NCBI GenBank assembly: GCA_934085675.1
Contig: CAKOHH010000002.1
Location: 89,112 to 153,111, forward strand
Direction: 5' to 3'
DNA: 64,000 bases
From: an uncultured Bacilli bacterium
Lineage (GTDB): Bacteria > Bacillota_I > Bacilli_A > RF39 > UBA660
Under the pieces are notes generated by a model that was not told the DNA's origin, did not search any database, and saw only the letters and a program-made list of their open reading frames with translations. Position numbers and translations under genes: made by a program. Positions 16,670 through 25,293 of this stretch are shown here, piece after piece (position 1 is the stretch's first letter; the number at the start of each line of letters is the position of its first letter).

Positions 16670-17146
16670 GTGGATTTACAAAAAGTATTTGTCCGTCCTT
16701 TACATGAGAATGTTTCCATTCAGTTAGATAAAGAACTTTATGAGCCTACTGGCATTTTAGAGATACCTCCTTTTAATTTATCTATTGATATTCTTTTGGA
16801 TGCTAATCAAGATTATCATTTAGTTTTAAAAGCAGATTTAACACTTACTTTAAGTGACGCGAGAACTTGTAAACCAGTGTCTTATCCTGTTCATCTTGAT
16901 TTTGAAGAAAAAATTGCAGAAGACAGTGAAATATGTGGCAGATTTTTGGAAAATTCACAAAATACACTTGATATTCTGAGTATTTTATGGGAAAATATTG
17001 TACTGGAAATTCCAATTAGTTATACCGAATCTGATGAGTTAAATCTTAAAGAGGAAGGTTATCAAGTAAATGGGAATGAGAGTGGAGAAAATATCGATCC
17101 AAGGCTAGCTCCTCTATTGGAGTTATTGGATAAGGAAAAGGAGTGA
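16670..17146 (+). CDS. DUF177 (YceD-like) protein, rpmF-linked
   Basis: About 158 residues. I choose GTG 16670 as the start because GAAAGGTGAT sits just upstream and because the upstream in-frame ATG precedes the predicted transcription start. The family (DUF177, YceD in E. coli) is almost always encoded directly upstream of rpmF, as here with a 4-bp gap. It has been linked to ribosome assembly and rRNA handling in bacteria and plants. The soluble, acidic protein shows the typical EIPPFNLSIDI and LDFEEKIAED blocks. No cysteine motif is evident. Confidence 0.8.
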   Translation: MDLQKVFVRPLHENVSIQLDKELYEPTGILEIPPFNLSIDILLDANQDYHLVLKADLTLTLSDARTCKPVSYPVHLDFEEKIAEDSEICGRFLENSQNTLDILSILWENIVLEIPISYTESDELNLKEEGYQVNGNESGENIDPRLAPLLELLDKEKE

Positions 17147-17150
17147 AACT

Positions 17151-17360
17151 ATGAAACTAAACCTTCAATTATTTGCTGTTCCTTTTAGAAGAACTAGTAA
17201 AACAAAGAAAAGAATGCGTCGTACACATTTAAAAAAGGAAGTTGGAACTATTGCAACTTGTCCTAAATGTGGTGAGGCTTTAAGACCACACCGTGCTTGT
17301 GCTAAATGTGGCTTCTACAAAAATGAAGATGTATTACATATTCAAAAAGAAGAAAATTAA
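17151..17360 (+). CDS. rpmF: Ribosomal protein L32 with an L27-like N-terminal leader
   Basis: A 69-residue zinc-ribbon ribosomal protein of the large subunit (Cys37/40/50/53, CPKCG...CAKCG). The normal L32 start would be (M)AVPFRRTSKTKK. Here that block begins at residue 9 and is preceded by MKLNLQLF. There is no ATG, GTG or TTG at the usual place (the codon is GCT), and AAGGAG lies just before ATG 17151, so the leader must be translated. LNLQLFA is the cleavage motif of the Firmicutes L27 leader removed by the Prp protease between F and A; cleavage here would produce exactly the ordinary mature L32 N-terminus. Two tRNA genes follow. Confidence 0.95.
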   Translation: MKLNLQLFAVPFRRTSKTKKRMRRTHLKKEVGTIATCPKCGEALRPHRACAKCGFYKNEDVLHIQKEEN

Positions 17361-17418
17361 AAGAAATCACTTGTAATTTTGATTGAAATCATTTATAATC
17401 AATATGCAAGTGAAAAAT

Positions 17419-17495
17419 GTACCCATAGCTCAATTGGATAGAGCGTTAGACTACGGATCTAAAGGTTAGGGGTTCGACTCCCTTTGGGTACACCA
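17419..17495 (+). tRNA. tRNA-Arg (anticodon ACG)
   Basis: A full cloverleaf with acceptor GTACCCA/TGGGTAC, discriminator A and encoded CCA. The anticodon loop is CTACGGA between TTAGA and TCTAA. It lies 58 bp after rpmF, probably co-transcribed. Confidence 0.95.
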
Positions 17496-17503
17496 TTTTA
17501 TGT

Positions 17504-17580
17504 CGAGAAGTAGCACAATTTGGTAGTGCACTTGGTTTGGGACCAAGGGGTCGCAGGTTCGAGTCCTGTCTTCTCGACCA
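17504..17580 (+). tRNA. tRNA-Pro (anticodon TGG)
   Basis: Acceptor CGAGAAG pairs with CTTCTCG, with CCA encoded. The anticodon loop is TTTGGGA between CTTGG and CCAAG. Confidence 0.95.
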
Positions 17581-17591
17581 TTTTGTTTATT

Positions 17592-17618
17592 AAAGTCCTT
17601 TTAACAGGACTTTTTTTT
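17592..17618 (+). terminator. Terminator after the rpmF-tRNA unit
   Basis: AAAGTCC pairs with GGACTTT, followed by a T run. Confidence 0.85.
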
Positions 17619-17669
17619 GCATTTTTCCTTCTAAATGTGTTATTCTTAACAAGAGAGGAAGTAATTATA

Positions 17670-18056
17670 ATGATTAAAGAATTTAAAGAGTTTATCAAAA
17701 GAGGAAACGTTTTAGATTTAGCTGTCGGCGTTATTGTTGGAGGGGCTTTTTCTAGTATTGTCAGTTCCCTTGTAAATAACATTTTGTCACCCATTTTAGG
17801 AATCGTTTTAGGTGGTATTGATTTTTCTGGATTATCTATTACCATTAAAGATGCAAATATCCAATATGGTATGTTTATTCAAAGTGTTATTGACTTTTTG
17901 ATTGTATCTTTCTGTATTTTCTTATTAGTTAAATTTATTAATAAACTTACCCATTTAGAAAAGAAAGAAGAAACTAAAAAGGAAGTTCCTAAAAAAAGTG
18001 CAGAAGTTAAACTTTTAGAAGATATTAGAGATTTACTAAAAGAACAAAACAAGTAA
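17670..18056 (+). CDS. mscL: Large-conductance mechanosensitive channel
   Basis: 128 residues with the family signature: N-terminal amphipathic helix (MIKEFKEFIKRGNVLDLAVG), TM1 with the glycine-rich pore face (AVGVIVGGAFSSIVSSLV), a periplasmic-side loop, TM2 (FIQSVIDFLIVSFCIFLLV) and a charged C-terminal helix. It opens under membrane tension to release solutes during osmotic downshock. A longer frame runs back through tRNA-Pro but the ATG at 17670 with GAGAGGAAG upstream is the start. A single-gene unit with its own terminator. Confidence 0.95.
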   Translation: MIKEFKEFIKRGNVLDLAVGVIVGGAFSSIVSSLVNNILSPILGIVLGGIDFSGLSITIKDANIQYGMFIQSVIDFLIVSFCIFLLVKFINKLTHLEKKEETKKEVPKKSAEVKLLEDIRDLLKEQNK

Positions 18057-18080
18057 GAGAATAAATTTTTTTTAAAAACT

Positions 18081-18111
18081 AAAAACACTAAATTGGACTA
18101 GTGTTTTTTTC
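18081..18111 (+). terminator. Terminator after mscL
   Basis: AACACTA pairs with TAGTGTT, flanked by A and T runs. Confidence 0.8.
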
Positions 18112-18153
18112 ATAATTATTGTATACTGATTATAGGATAGAGAGGGTAATCAT

Positions 18154-20502
18154 ATGCAAAAAGTTACGTTAAGTGAAGAAGAGTTAAAAAAAATAGATGG
18201 TTATTTTAGAGCAACCAATTATGTGTCTGCCGCGGCACTTTATTTAAAGGATAATCCCCTTTTAAGAAGACCTTTAACGTTTGATGATATAAAAAGCAAA
18301 TTAGTAGGTCACTGGGGAAGTGCTCCTGGGCAAAATCTATGTTATGTTCATTGTAATCGTGTCATTGAAAAATATAATTTAAATATGATGTGGATTGTGG
18401 GTCCTGGTCATGCTGGTCAATCTGCAATGGCTAATTCTTATTTTGAAGGAACTTATGCTGATGTGTATAAAGAATTCACGGAAGACGAAGAAGGTTTAAG
18501 AAAATTTTTAAAACATTTTAGTTTTCCAGGTGGTACTTCTAGTCATGTTGCTCCAGAAGTGCCAGGAAGTATTAATGAGGGTGGAGAGCTTGGCTATAGC
18601 TTAGTTCATGCTTTCGGGGCTGTTTTAGATAATCCAGATTTAATTGCCACCGTTATCGTGGGAGATGGTGAAGCAGAAACAGGACCTTTAGCCACCAGTT
18701 GGCATTGTAATAAACTTTTAAATGCTAAAAATGATGGGGTTGTTTTACCTATCTTACATTTAAATGGCTATAAGATTGCCAATCCTACTATTTTTGCTCG
18801 CATTAGTGAAGAAGAATTAATATCTTTCTTTAAAGGTTGTGGTTGGGAACCTTATATTGTCGATTATCAAAAGAAAGAAAATATTCATGAACAAATGGCA
18901 ACTGTTATGGATGAAGTTATTGAGAGAATTAAAATGATTCAAGAGGCTGCAAGGGAAAAAGGGATAACTAAAAGACCGATTTGGCCGATGATAATTTTAA
19001 AGACACCTAAAGGCTTTACCGGTCCTAAAGAGATAGATGGTAAAAAAATTGAAGACTCTTTTAGATCTCATCAAGTACCTATTGAAGTTACTAAGGAACA
19101 TCCTGAGACTCTTGAAGAACTTGAAAGATGGCTTAAGAGTTATCATCCTGAAGAACTTTTTGATGAGAAGGGCAGATTAAAAGATAAATATCGGATGATA
19201 CCTGTTAAAGAAAGATGCATGAGCGCTAATAAAAATGCCAACGGTGGTCTTTTAAAAGAGCCTTTGAAATTACCAAATATTTTAAAATATGGTATCCGTA
19301 TTCCATATCCTGGTAATGATGAAAAAGAAGATATGAAAGTTTTAGGTCGTTATTTAAAAGATGTTATCGCTTTAAATCCTACCAATTTCCGTATTTTTGG
19401 CCCAGATGAAGCCTTATCGAATCGTTTATATTCTGTCTTTGAAGTAACGAAAAGACAATTTGAAGGTAAAATATATGAAGATGATGAGTTATTAAGTACT
19501 GAAGGACGTATTATTGACTCTATGTTATCTGAACATGTTTGTGAAGGTTTATTAGAAGGTTATCTTTTAACAGGAAGACATGGTATTTTCCATAGTTATG
19601 AATCTTTCATGCGAATTGTCGATTCTATGATTAGTCAACACGCAAAATGGTTAAAAGTATCTAAAGAACTTAGTTGGCGTAAACCAATTGCTAGCTTAAA
19701 TCTTTTAGTTACCAGCCATTGTTGGCAACAAGATCATAATGGCTATACGCATCAAGATCCTGGAATGATTAACCATATCTTAACTAAAAAATCTTCTATT
19801 GCTCGCATTTATTTACCGTGTGATGCGAATACTTTAATATCTGTAATGGACCATTGTTTACAAAGTGAAAATTATATTAATTTAATTATTGCTAGTAAGC
19901 ATCCTCGTCCTGAGTGGTTAAGTATGAAAGAAGCCATTAGACATTGTGAAAAAGGAATTGGTATCTTTGGCTTTGCTAGTAATGACTTAGATAATAATCC
20001 TGATCTTGTTTTAGCCTGTGCTGGTGATACGCCTACCTTAGAAGTCATGGCTGCAACAAGTATTTTACGTAGTTGGTTACCTAATTTGAAAGTACGTGTT
20101 GTAAATGTAGTAGATTTGATGAAATTAGAAAGTCATGAAGATCATCCACATGGTTTAACAGATAAAGAATTTGATGCTATTTTTACTAAAAATAAACCTG
20201 TTGTGTTTGCTTTCCATGGTTACCCTAATGTTATTCATGAATTAACATATAAAAGAACAAACCAAAATATTCATGTTCGGGGATATATTGAAGAAGGTAC
20301 TATTACGACACCTTTTGATATGCGAGTTCAAAATAAATTAGACCGTTATCATTTGATTTTATTAGCTTTAAAATATTTACCAGAATTTGATACGAAAGCC
20401 CTAGAAGCATATTGTAATGAACAATTAAAAAAACATGCTGCTTATATTAAAGAATATGGTAAAGATTTGGAAGAAATTATTAATTGGCATTGGAATATAT
20501 AA
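18154..20502 (+). CDS. xfp: Phosphoketolase (xylulose 5-phosphate/fructose 6-phosphate)
   Basis: A 782-residue ThDP enzyme that splits xylulose 5-phosphate (and often fructose 6-phosphate) with phosphate into acetyl phosphate plus glyceraldehyde 3-phosphate (or erythrose 4-phosphate). Family blocks are easy to see: GHWGSAPGQN near residue 49, GPGHAGQS, the ThDP motif GDGEAETGPLATSWHCNK, SHCWQQDHNGYTHQDPG and HPHGLTDKEFD. Length is typical. It is monocistronic with a GAGAGGGTAAT site before the ATG and a strong terminator behind. Together with the transketolase-like gene it suggests a heterofermentative or bifid-type pentose route. Confidence 0.97.
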   Translation: MQKVTLSEEELKKIDGYFRATNYVSAAALYLKDNPLLRRPLTFDDIKSKLVGHWGSAPGQNLCYVHCNRVIEKYNLNMMWIVGPGHAGQSAMANSYFEGTYADVYKEFTEDEEGLRKFLKHFSFPGGTSSHVAPEVPGSINEGGELGYSLVHAFGAVLDNPDLIATVIVGDGEAETGPLATSWHCNKLLNAKNDGVVLPILHLNGYKIANPTIFARISEEELISFFKGCGWEPYIVDYQKKENIHEQMATVMDEVIERIKMIQEAAREKGITKRPIWPMIILKTPKGFTGPKEIDGKKIEDSFRSHQVPIEVTKEHPETLEELERWLKSYHPEELFDEKGRLKDKYRMIPVKERCMSANKNANGGLLKEPLKLPNILKYGIRIPYPGNDEKEDMKVLGRYLKDVIALNPTNFRIFGPDEALSNRLYSVFEVTKRQFEGKIYEDDELLSTEGRIIDSMLSEHVCEGLLEGYLLTGRHGIFHSYESFMRIVDSMISQHAKWLKVSKELSWRKPIASLNLLVTSHCWQQDHNGYTHQDPGMINHILTKKSSIARIYLPCDANTLISVMDHCLQSENYINLIIASKHPRPEWLSMKEAIRHCEKGIGIFGFASNDLDNNPDLVLACAGDTPTLEVMAATSILRSWLPNLKVRVVNVVDLMKLESHEDHPHGLTDKEFDAIFTKNKPVVFAFHGYPNVIHELTYKRTNQNIHVRGYIEEGTITTPFDMRVQNKLDRYHLILLALKYLPEFDTKALEAYCNEQLKKHAAYIKEYGKDLEEIINWHWNI

Positions 20503-20535
20503 AAGCATTTGTTAGTGAAGCAAGTGCTTTTTTAA
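20501..20535 (+). terminator. Terminator of xfp
   Basis: A 10-bp stem (AAAGCATTTG with CAAGTGCTTT, one wobble) is followed by a T run. Confidence 0.85.
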
Positions 20536-20539
20536 TTTT

Positions 20540-20566
20540 TAAAAACACCCTTTAGTTAAGAGTGTT
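20540..20566 (-). terminator. Terminator of lexA (minus strand)
   Basis: On the minus strand AACACTC pairs with GGGTGTT, followed by a T-rich tail. It sits just beyond the lexA stop. Confidence 0.7.
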
Positions 20567-20569
20567 TTA

Positions 20570-21196
20570 TTAAAATTGATGAAATAAACCAATTGCTTTT
20601 CCTAAAATAGTCACGTTATTAAAGATAAAAGGACTCATAGTATCGTTTTCCGGTTGAAGTCTAATATGGCCATCTTCTTTGTAAAAAGTTTTTAAGGTGA
20701 CCTCAAATTCATCTGTCATGGCAACTACAATATCACCATTGTTCGCAGTATTTTGTTTTTCTAAAATAACAATATCACCATCATGAATACCTTTATTTAT
20801 CATCGATTCGCCACTTACTTTTAAAGTAAATACGGTTTTATTTAAAGGAACAAGACATGCTGGAAGTTCAAAAAATTCATTTGGCTTTTCGATAGCTTCA
20901 ATAGGATTACCAGCAGTAACTTTACCAAGTAAAGGAACTTTGATGATTCCTTCTTGCTCATTTAAATATTCATTTTCAACTAATAGTTCAATTGTTCTAA
21001 ATTTATTACTGGAGTTTCTAATAACGCCAGCTTTTTTTAAATTATTAATATGTGATTGAACAGTCGCTGGACTAGATAATCCTAATATTTCACAAATTTC
21101 TCGAACAGCAGGAGGAAATCCATGTTCAGCTTGGTATTTTTTGATACAATCTAAAACTTTTTCTTGCTTAGCAGTTAACTTTACACTTTCTTCCAT
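20570..21196 (-). CDS. lexA: LexA repressor
   Basis: 208 residues, the usual length. The N-terminal winged helix (LTAKQEKVLDCIKKY, then SSPATVQSHINNLKKAGVI) binds SOS operators. The C-terminal S24 peptidase-like domain has the autocleavage bond Ala95-Gly96 in KVTAGNP and the Ser131/Lys169 pair (SGESM, VTLKT). RecA-triggered self-cleavage relieves repression after DNA damage. A classical Bacillus SOS box is not obvious in its own upstream region, although a short CATT-N2-AATG palindrome near 21222 is there. Convergent with xfp. Confidence 0.96.
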   Translation of the reverse strand: MEESVKLTAKQEKVLDCIKKYQAEHGFPPAVREICEILGLSSPATVQSHINNLKKAGVIRNSSNKFRTIELLVENEYLNEQEGIIKVPLLGKVTAGNPIEAIEKPNEFFELPACLVPLNKTVFTLKVSGESMINKGIHDGDIVILEKQNTANNGDIVVAMTDEFEVTLKTFYKEDGHIRLQPENDTMSPFIFNNVTILGKAIGLFHQF

Positions 21197-21256
21197 TTTT
21201 ACACCTCTTTAAAAGAGTACCATACATTTGAATGCCTGTCAAACCTTGAAACTTTA

Positions 21257-21510
21257 AGTTATGGCCATTGATAGAATTGAAAATGATGTTGAAAAGTTAC
21301 CAAACATTATTACCTATTAGGTCAAACTTTTGATGTACAGACATTTATTAAAATAACACGTGAGTGTTGGAACATAGAATATGGTTTACACTGGAGATTA
21401 GATGTTTTTTAGATGAAGACCATTCTAGAAATAGAATTGGCAATTCTGGCAACAATTTATTTTAATAGTATTTAAACTTGTTAGATTAGATAAATCTATG
21501 GGTTAAAAAC
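21257..21510 (+). pseudogene. Degenerate ISAs1-type transposase fragment, left copy
   Basis: About 254 bp that is nearly identical, in opposite orientation, to 25294-25548. In plus-strand frames it encodes a piece resembling the ISAs1/H-repeat transposase C-terminus (ECWNIEYGLHWRLDVF, then a stop and frame change before DHSRNRIGN). No intact start or catalytic core remains. The 520 bp between lexA and the next gene contain this remnant and, at 21660-21715, the promoter region (TACAAT) and AGGAGG site of the helicase operon; nothing else is recognisable. Confidence 0.75.
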
Positions 21511-21715
21511 TCCCTTCATTTTGTCAAAAAGGAGAATCAACCACTTTAATTATTTTAAAAATTGTGTATAATAATGAATTTGTTGGTTATTATTCCTTTT
21601 TTGAACGAAGAATATAACAAACTAACGCTTTTTATTTGGACGCTAAACTAAAGACTTTACGCCAGAAATTTGGTACAATAGTTATAGATATAGATTAATG
21701 TCTAGGAGGTTTATC

Positions 21716-21973
21716 ATGAACAAAACTATAGGTAAAGTTATAGATATATATATTCCAGAACAATATAAAAATAATGCTTTATTAGATATTATGGATAGAA
21801 ATAATATAACTTTTAAAATATTAACTAATAATGGTTTAAAAGAAATAACTGCTCAACAAAATGATGAAAATGCTAATATTATGAAAAATGATTTAGTTGA
21901 AATAATAGAACAAACTATCTCTGGTAAAGAATTTGTCGATATTAGATTATATGATGGTGATGATTATGAATAA
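21716..21973 (+). CDS. Small protein of unknown function, first gene of the helicase cassette
   Basis: 85 residues. ATG 21716 follows TAGGAGG with ideal spacing; an ATG at 21698 lies upstream of that site and is not the start. The protein is soluble, acidic and rich in N, I and D. The pattern GKVIDIYIP...ITFKILTNNGLKEI suggests a small beta-rich fold but I cannot name a family. Its 3' end overlaps the helicase start by 8 bp, so it is translationally coupled to it and probably a dedicated partner. Confidence 0.7.
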   Translation: MNKTIGKVIDIYIPEQYKNNALLDIMDRNNITFKILTNNGLKEITAQQNDENANIMKNDLVEIIEQTISGKEFVDIRLYDGDDYE

Positions 21974-24900
21974 TAATGAGTATACAACAATAGGACTATA
22001 TAATCATAATGCTGATAGTTACAATCATGTAAAATCTTCTTTTGAATCTGGAAAGGATGTTGTAGCAATTGTTCATGCTACAGGAACTGGTAAATCATAT
22101 AATGCATTACAACTTGCTTATGATAATAAGGATAAAAAAATTGTTTATGTTGTCCCTTCACGTGGAATTATTGAACACATTAATCAAATAATTGAAGATA
22201 ATCCTAATCTAGATTTAAAAAGAGATTTTCCAAATTTAGAATTTAGAACATATCAAAGTTTTATTTCTTTATCTGAAGATGAAATAGCTGCTATAAATTG
22301 TGATTTATTAATACTTGATGAATTTCATCATATAGGAGCACCAGTTTGGGGAGCAAGAATTAATACCATGGTAGAGACCCATCCTGATATGAAAATATTT
22401 GGAATGACTGCTTATACTGTGAGAGATAGAGGTACATCTTATGAAAGAGACATGGCAAATCCTGAAACTGATGAATTATTCTCTGGCAAAGTTGAAAGCA
22501 GATATGATTTATGTGATGCAATGATTGATGGAGTTCTACCTAAACCTGTCTATAAAAGTGCTTATACAAATTTAATTGGAATTGAAAGCCAGTTAGAAGA
22601 AAAAGTTCAAAAGCTAGGTGCCACTGCTAAGGAATATCAAGAATATATGACAATATTAAATGATGTAAAAAAAAGAATCCATGAAGCATCAAGTATTCCA
22701 AATATATTAAAAAAATCTATTAAACCAAATGGTAAATATATTTACTTTTGCCCTCCTTGTTCAGAAGAAGGATCTAATGATATAGAAACAATTAAACAAC
22801 AAGCAATTCTATGGTTTAAAGGGTTTATTTCTGAAGAAGATATAAATATTTATACATCTACTAGTGATATGGGTGAAGATGGCAAAAAAAATAGAGACGC
22901 TTTTTATAGAGATGTTAATTTAGATGGTGAAAATGTAGGTAATAAACTAAGAGTAATGTTTGCTATAAATCAATATAACGAAGGTATTCATGCCCCAAAT
23001 GTAGATGGTGTAATTATGGGAAGAGGAACAACTTCTGATATAGTTTATTTTGAACAATTAGGTAGAGCTTTATCAGTACGTGGTAATACAAAAGATAAGT
23101 TTGATGAATTAGAACAATATTCAACTCAACAATTAATTTCTATGTGCAAAGAAAAAGATATTCCAATTAAAGATAATATCACTAAAGAAGAATTGATTGA
23201 AAAATTAATTGCACCGGTAGTAATTGATTTAACAAATAATTATGTTTTTATAAAAGATCTTGAAAAAAACTTAAAAGATAGAATAAAAGATATTCAGGAG
23301 CATGGTTTAGGTAATCATTGTGAAATGAAAATTAGAGATGCTTCATTTGATATAGAAATTGAAAATCAAGATTTATTTGAAATGTTAAGATATGTCATGG
23401 ATAGAATGACAATGACATGGGAAGATAAATATAAATTAGCAAAAGTATATTATGAGCATAATGGTGATTTAGAAATTTCACCAAAATTCAGAACGATAAA
23501 TGGTTATGAGTTTAATGAAAATGGTGTCCACTTAGGAGAATGGATTTCAAGCCAAAGAACAGCATATAGCAAAAAAGGAAATAGTATAATGTCTCCAGAT
23601 AGAATCCAACTTTTAAATGAGATTGGAATGATTTGGAATACAGATGATTATAGTTGGATGAGAATGTATGAACTAGCAAAAGCATATTATGAGCATAATG
23701 GTGATTTAGAAATATTTTCCAACTTTAAAACAATAAATGGATATGAACCAGATGAAAACGGTGTTGCACTTGGGATTTGGATTTCTATACAAAGAACAGC
23801 ATATAGAAAAAAAGGAAATCGTATAATATCTCCAGATAGAATTCAACTTTTAAATGAGATTGGAATGATTTGGAATATAGTTGATTATAGTTGGATGAGA
23901 ATGTATGAACTTGCGAAAGCATATTATGAGCATCACGGTAATTTAAAAATATCTCACAGCTTTAAAACAATAAATGGTTATGAGTTTAATGAAAACGGTG
24001 TCCGCTTAGGACAATGGATTTCTACACAAAGACAAGCATATTACAAAAAAGAAAATAGTATAATATCTCCAGATAAAATCCAACTTTTAAATGAGATTGG
24101 AATGATTTGGCATATACGTATAGTTAATCATAGTTGGATGGGAATGTATAAACTTGCAAAAGTATATTATGAGCATCACGGTAATTTAAAAATATCTTAC
24201 AACTTTAAAACAATAAATGGATATGAACCAGATGAAAACGGTGTTGCACTTGGGGATTGGATTTCTATACAAAGAACAGCATATAGCAAAAAAGGAAATC
24301 GTATAATATCTCCAGATAGAATTCAACTTTTAAATGAGATTGGAATGATTTGGAATATAGTTGATTTTAGTTGGATGAGAATGTATGAACTTGCGAAAGC
24401 ATATTATGAGCATCACGGTAATTTAAAAATATTTTTCAACTTTAAAACAATAAATGGATATGAACCAGATGAAAACGGTGTTGCACTTGGGACTTGGATT
24501 TCTACACAAAGAAAAGCATATTATAAAAAAGGAAATTGTATAATATCTCCAGATAGAATTCAACTTTTAAATGAGATTGGAATGATTTGGTATCATGGTT
24601 GGATGGGAATGTATAAACTTGCGAAAGTATATTATGAGCATCACGGTAATTTAAAAATATTTTCCAACTTTAAAACAATAAATGGATATGAGCCAAATGA
24701 AAACGGTGTCCGCTTAGGACAATGGATTTCTACACAAAGACAAGCATATAGAGGCAACGGTACTTGTAAAATAAATGAAGAATCAATAAAACTATTAAAC
24801 GATATAAGAATGATATGGTTTGAAGAAAAATTAAATAAGGAATTACAAAATGAACAAATAACACCAGAAAATTTAGAAAGAAAAATAACAGAAATACAAA

Positions 24901-25007
24901 ATAGATTTTATTCAGTATTAAATAACCATAATAGTGATTCTTTACCATCAAATGAAGAATTAAATCAGGAATTTTTAGAACAATTAAATACTGGCAAAAA
25001 AATGTAG
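21966..25007 (+). CDS. Superfamily II DEAD/DEAH helicase with six helicase-associated (HA) repeats
   Basis: About 1013 residues from ATG 21966 (overlapping the previous stop). The N-terminal helicase core has Walker A ATGTGKS near residue 38, the DEFH box near 118, a motif III-like GMTAY, and the second RecA domain with EQLGRALSVRG (motif VI). A SAP-like helix pair follows (YSTQQLISMCKEKDIPIK). From about residue 485 there are six tandem HA repeats of about 79 residues, each with YYEHxG-L, INGYE, LG-WIS-QR-AY and LLNEIGMIW. HA repeats are thought to bind nucleic acid. Family members of this build occur in mobile and defence-rich regions. A role in DNA processing or phage defence is inference. 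Confidence 0.85.
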   Translation: MNNNEYTTIGLYNHNADSYNHVKSSFESGKDVVAIVHATGTGKSYNALQLAYDNKDKKIVYVVPSRGIIEHINQIIEDNPNLDLKRDFPNLEFRTYQSFISLSEDEIAAINCDLLILDEFHHIGAPVWGARINTMVETHPDMKIFGMTAYTVRDRGTSYERDMANPETDELFSGKVESRYDLCDAMIDGVLPKPVYKSAYTNLIGIESQLEEKVQKLGATAKEYQEYMTILNDVKKRIHEASSIPNILKKSIKPNGKYIYFCPPCSEEGSNDIETIKQQAILWFKGFISEEDINIYTSTSDMGEDGKKNRDAFYRDVNLDGENVGNKLRVMFAINQYNEGIHAPNVDGVIMGRGTTSDIVYFEQLGRALSVRGNTKDKFDELEQYSTQQLISMCKEKDIPIKDNITKEELIEKLIAPVVIDLTNNYVFIKDLEKNLKDRIKDIQEHGLGNHCEMKIRDASFDIEIENQDLFEMLRYVMDRMTMTWEDKYKLAKVYYEHNGDLEISPKFRTINGYEFNENGVHLGEWISSQRTAYSKKGNSIMSPDRIQLLNEIGMIWNTDDYSWMRMYELAKAYYEHNGDLEIFSNFKTINGYEPDENGVALGIWISIQRTAYRKKGNRIISPDRIQLLNEIGMIWNIVDYSWMRMYELAKAYYEHHGNLKISHSFKTINGYEFNENGVRLGQWISTQRQAYYKKENSIISPDKIQLLNEIGMIWHIRIVNHSWMGMYKLAKVYYEHHGNLKISYNFKTINGYEPDENGVALGDWISIQRTAYSKKGNRIISPDRIQLLNEIGMIWNIVDFSWMRMYELAKAYYEHHGNLKIFFNFKTINGYEPDENGVALGTWISTQRKAYYKKGNCIISPDRIQLLNEIGMIWYHGWMGMYKLAKVYYEHHGNLKIFSNFKTINGYEPNENGVRLGQWISTQRQAYRGNGTCKINEESIKLLNDIRMIWFEEKLNKELQNEQITPENLERKITEIQNRFYSVLNNHNSDSLPSNEELNQEFLEQLNTGKKM
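23418..24828 (+). repeat. Six tandem ~237-bp repeats inside the helicase gene
   Basis: Units begin at about 23418, 23655, 23892, 24135, 24372 and 24600, each at the TGG codon of the W-x-x-x-Y-x-LAK block. Period is 237 bp, with variants of 243 and 228 bp. Units 2-6 are nearly identical over long stretches, including silent positions, which points to recent duplication or gene conversion. Confidence 0.9.
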
Positions 25008-25019
25008 AGAGATAATATA

Positions 25020-25188
25020 TGATTAAAGATAAAAATTATTTTATTAATAAATTAAATAAATTAGAATTTATTCTAAAGACCAAATAGAACAAGAAGATAA
25101 AAATACTAGTCATGATATTATAGGAACAATGTTAACTCAAAAAGCAATGTGTCAAGGTTATTCAACTATAATTATGGCAATCGCATAA
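25020..25188 (+). pseudogene. Broken short reading frame after the helicase
   Basis: An ATG at 25020 follows GAGAGATAATAT and gives only 22 residues (MIKDKNYFINKLNKLEF...) before TAG. A shift of frame near 25066 continues an uninterrupted reading (…EQEDKNTSHDIIGTMLTQKA…) to a TAA near 25188. It looks like the frameshifted or truncated remains of a third gene in the cassette. No family is recognisable. Confidence 0.4.
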
Positions 25189-25293
25189 AAATTTGCCGTA
25201 AATTTACATTTCAAAATAAGGAATGACATTTAATACAGGGTTTTCAATATTATTGAAATCACTTGTATAACGTGTCATTTTTTTCTTTAAAGT

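Noticed and set aside
16513..16719. 68-residue minus-strand ORF
   Set aside because: Overlaps the starts of tmcAL and the DUF177 gene and has no ribosome site.
17498..17845. 115-residue minus-strand ORF
   Set aside because: Antisense to tRNA-Pro and mscL, no ribosome site, no protein pattern.
21190..21240. Canonical Bacillus SOS box upstream of lexA
   Set aside because: No CGAAC-N4-GTTCG match is present; only a weak CATT-N2-AATG palindrome.
23418..24828. Tandem repeats as a CRISPR array
   Set aside because: The period is 237 bp, the repeats are coding and the units carry HA domain signatures; there are no spacers.
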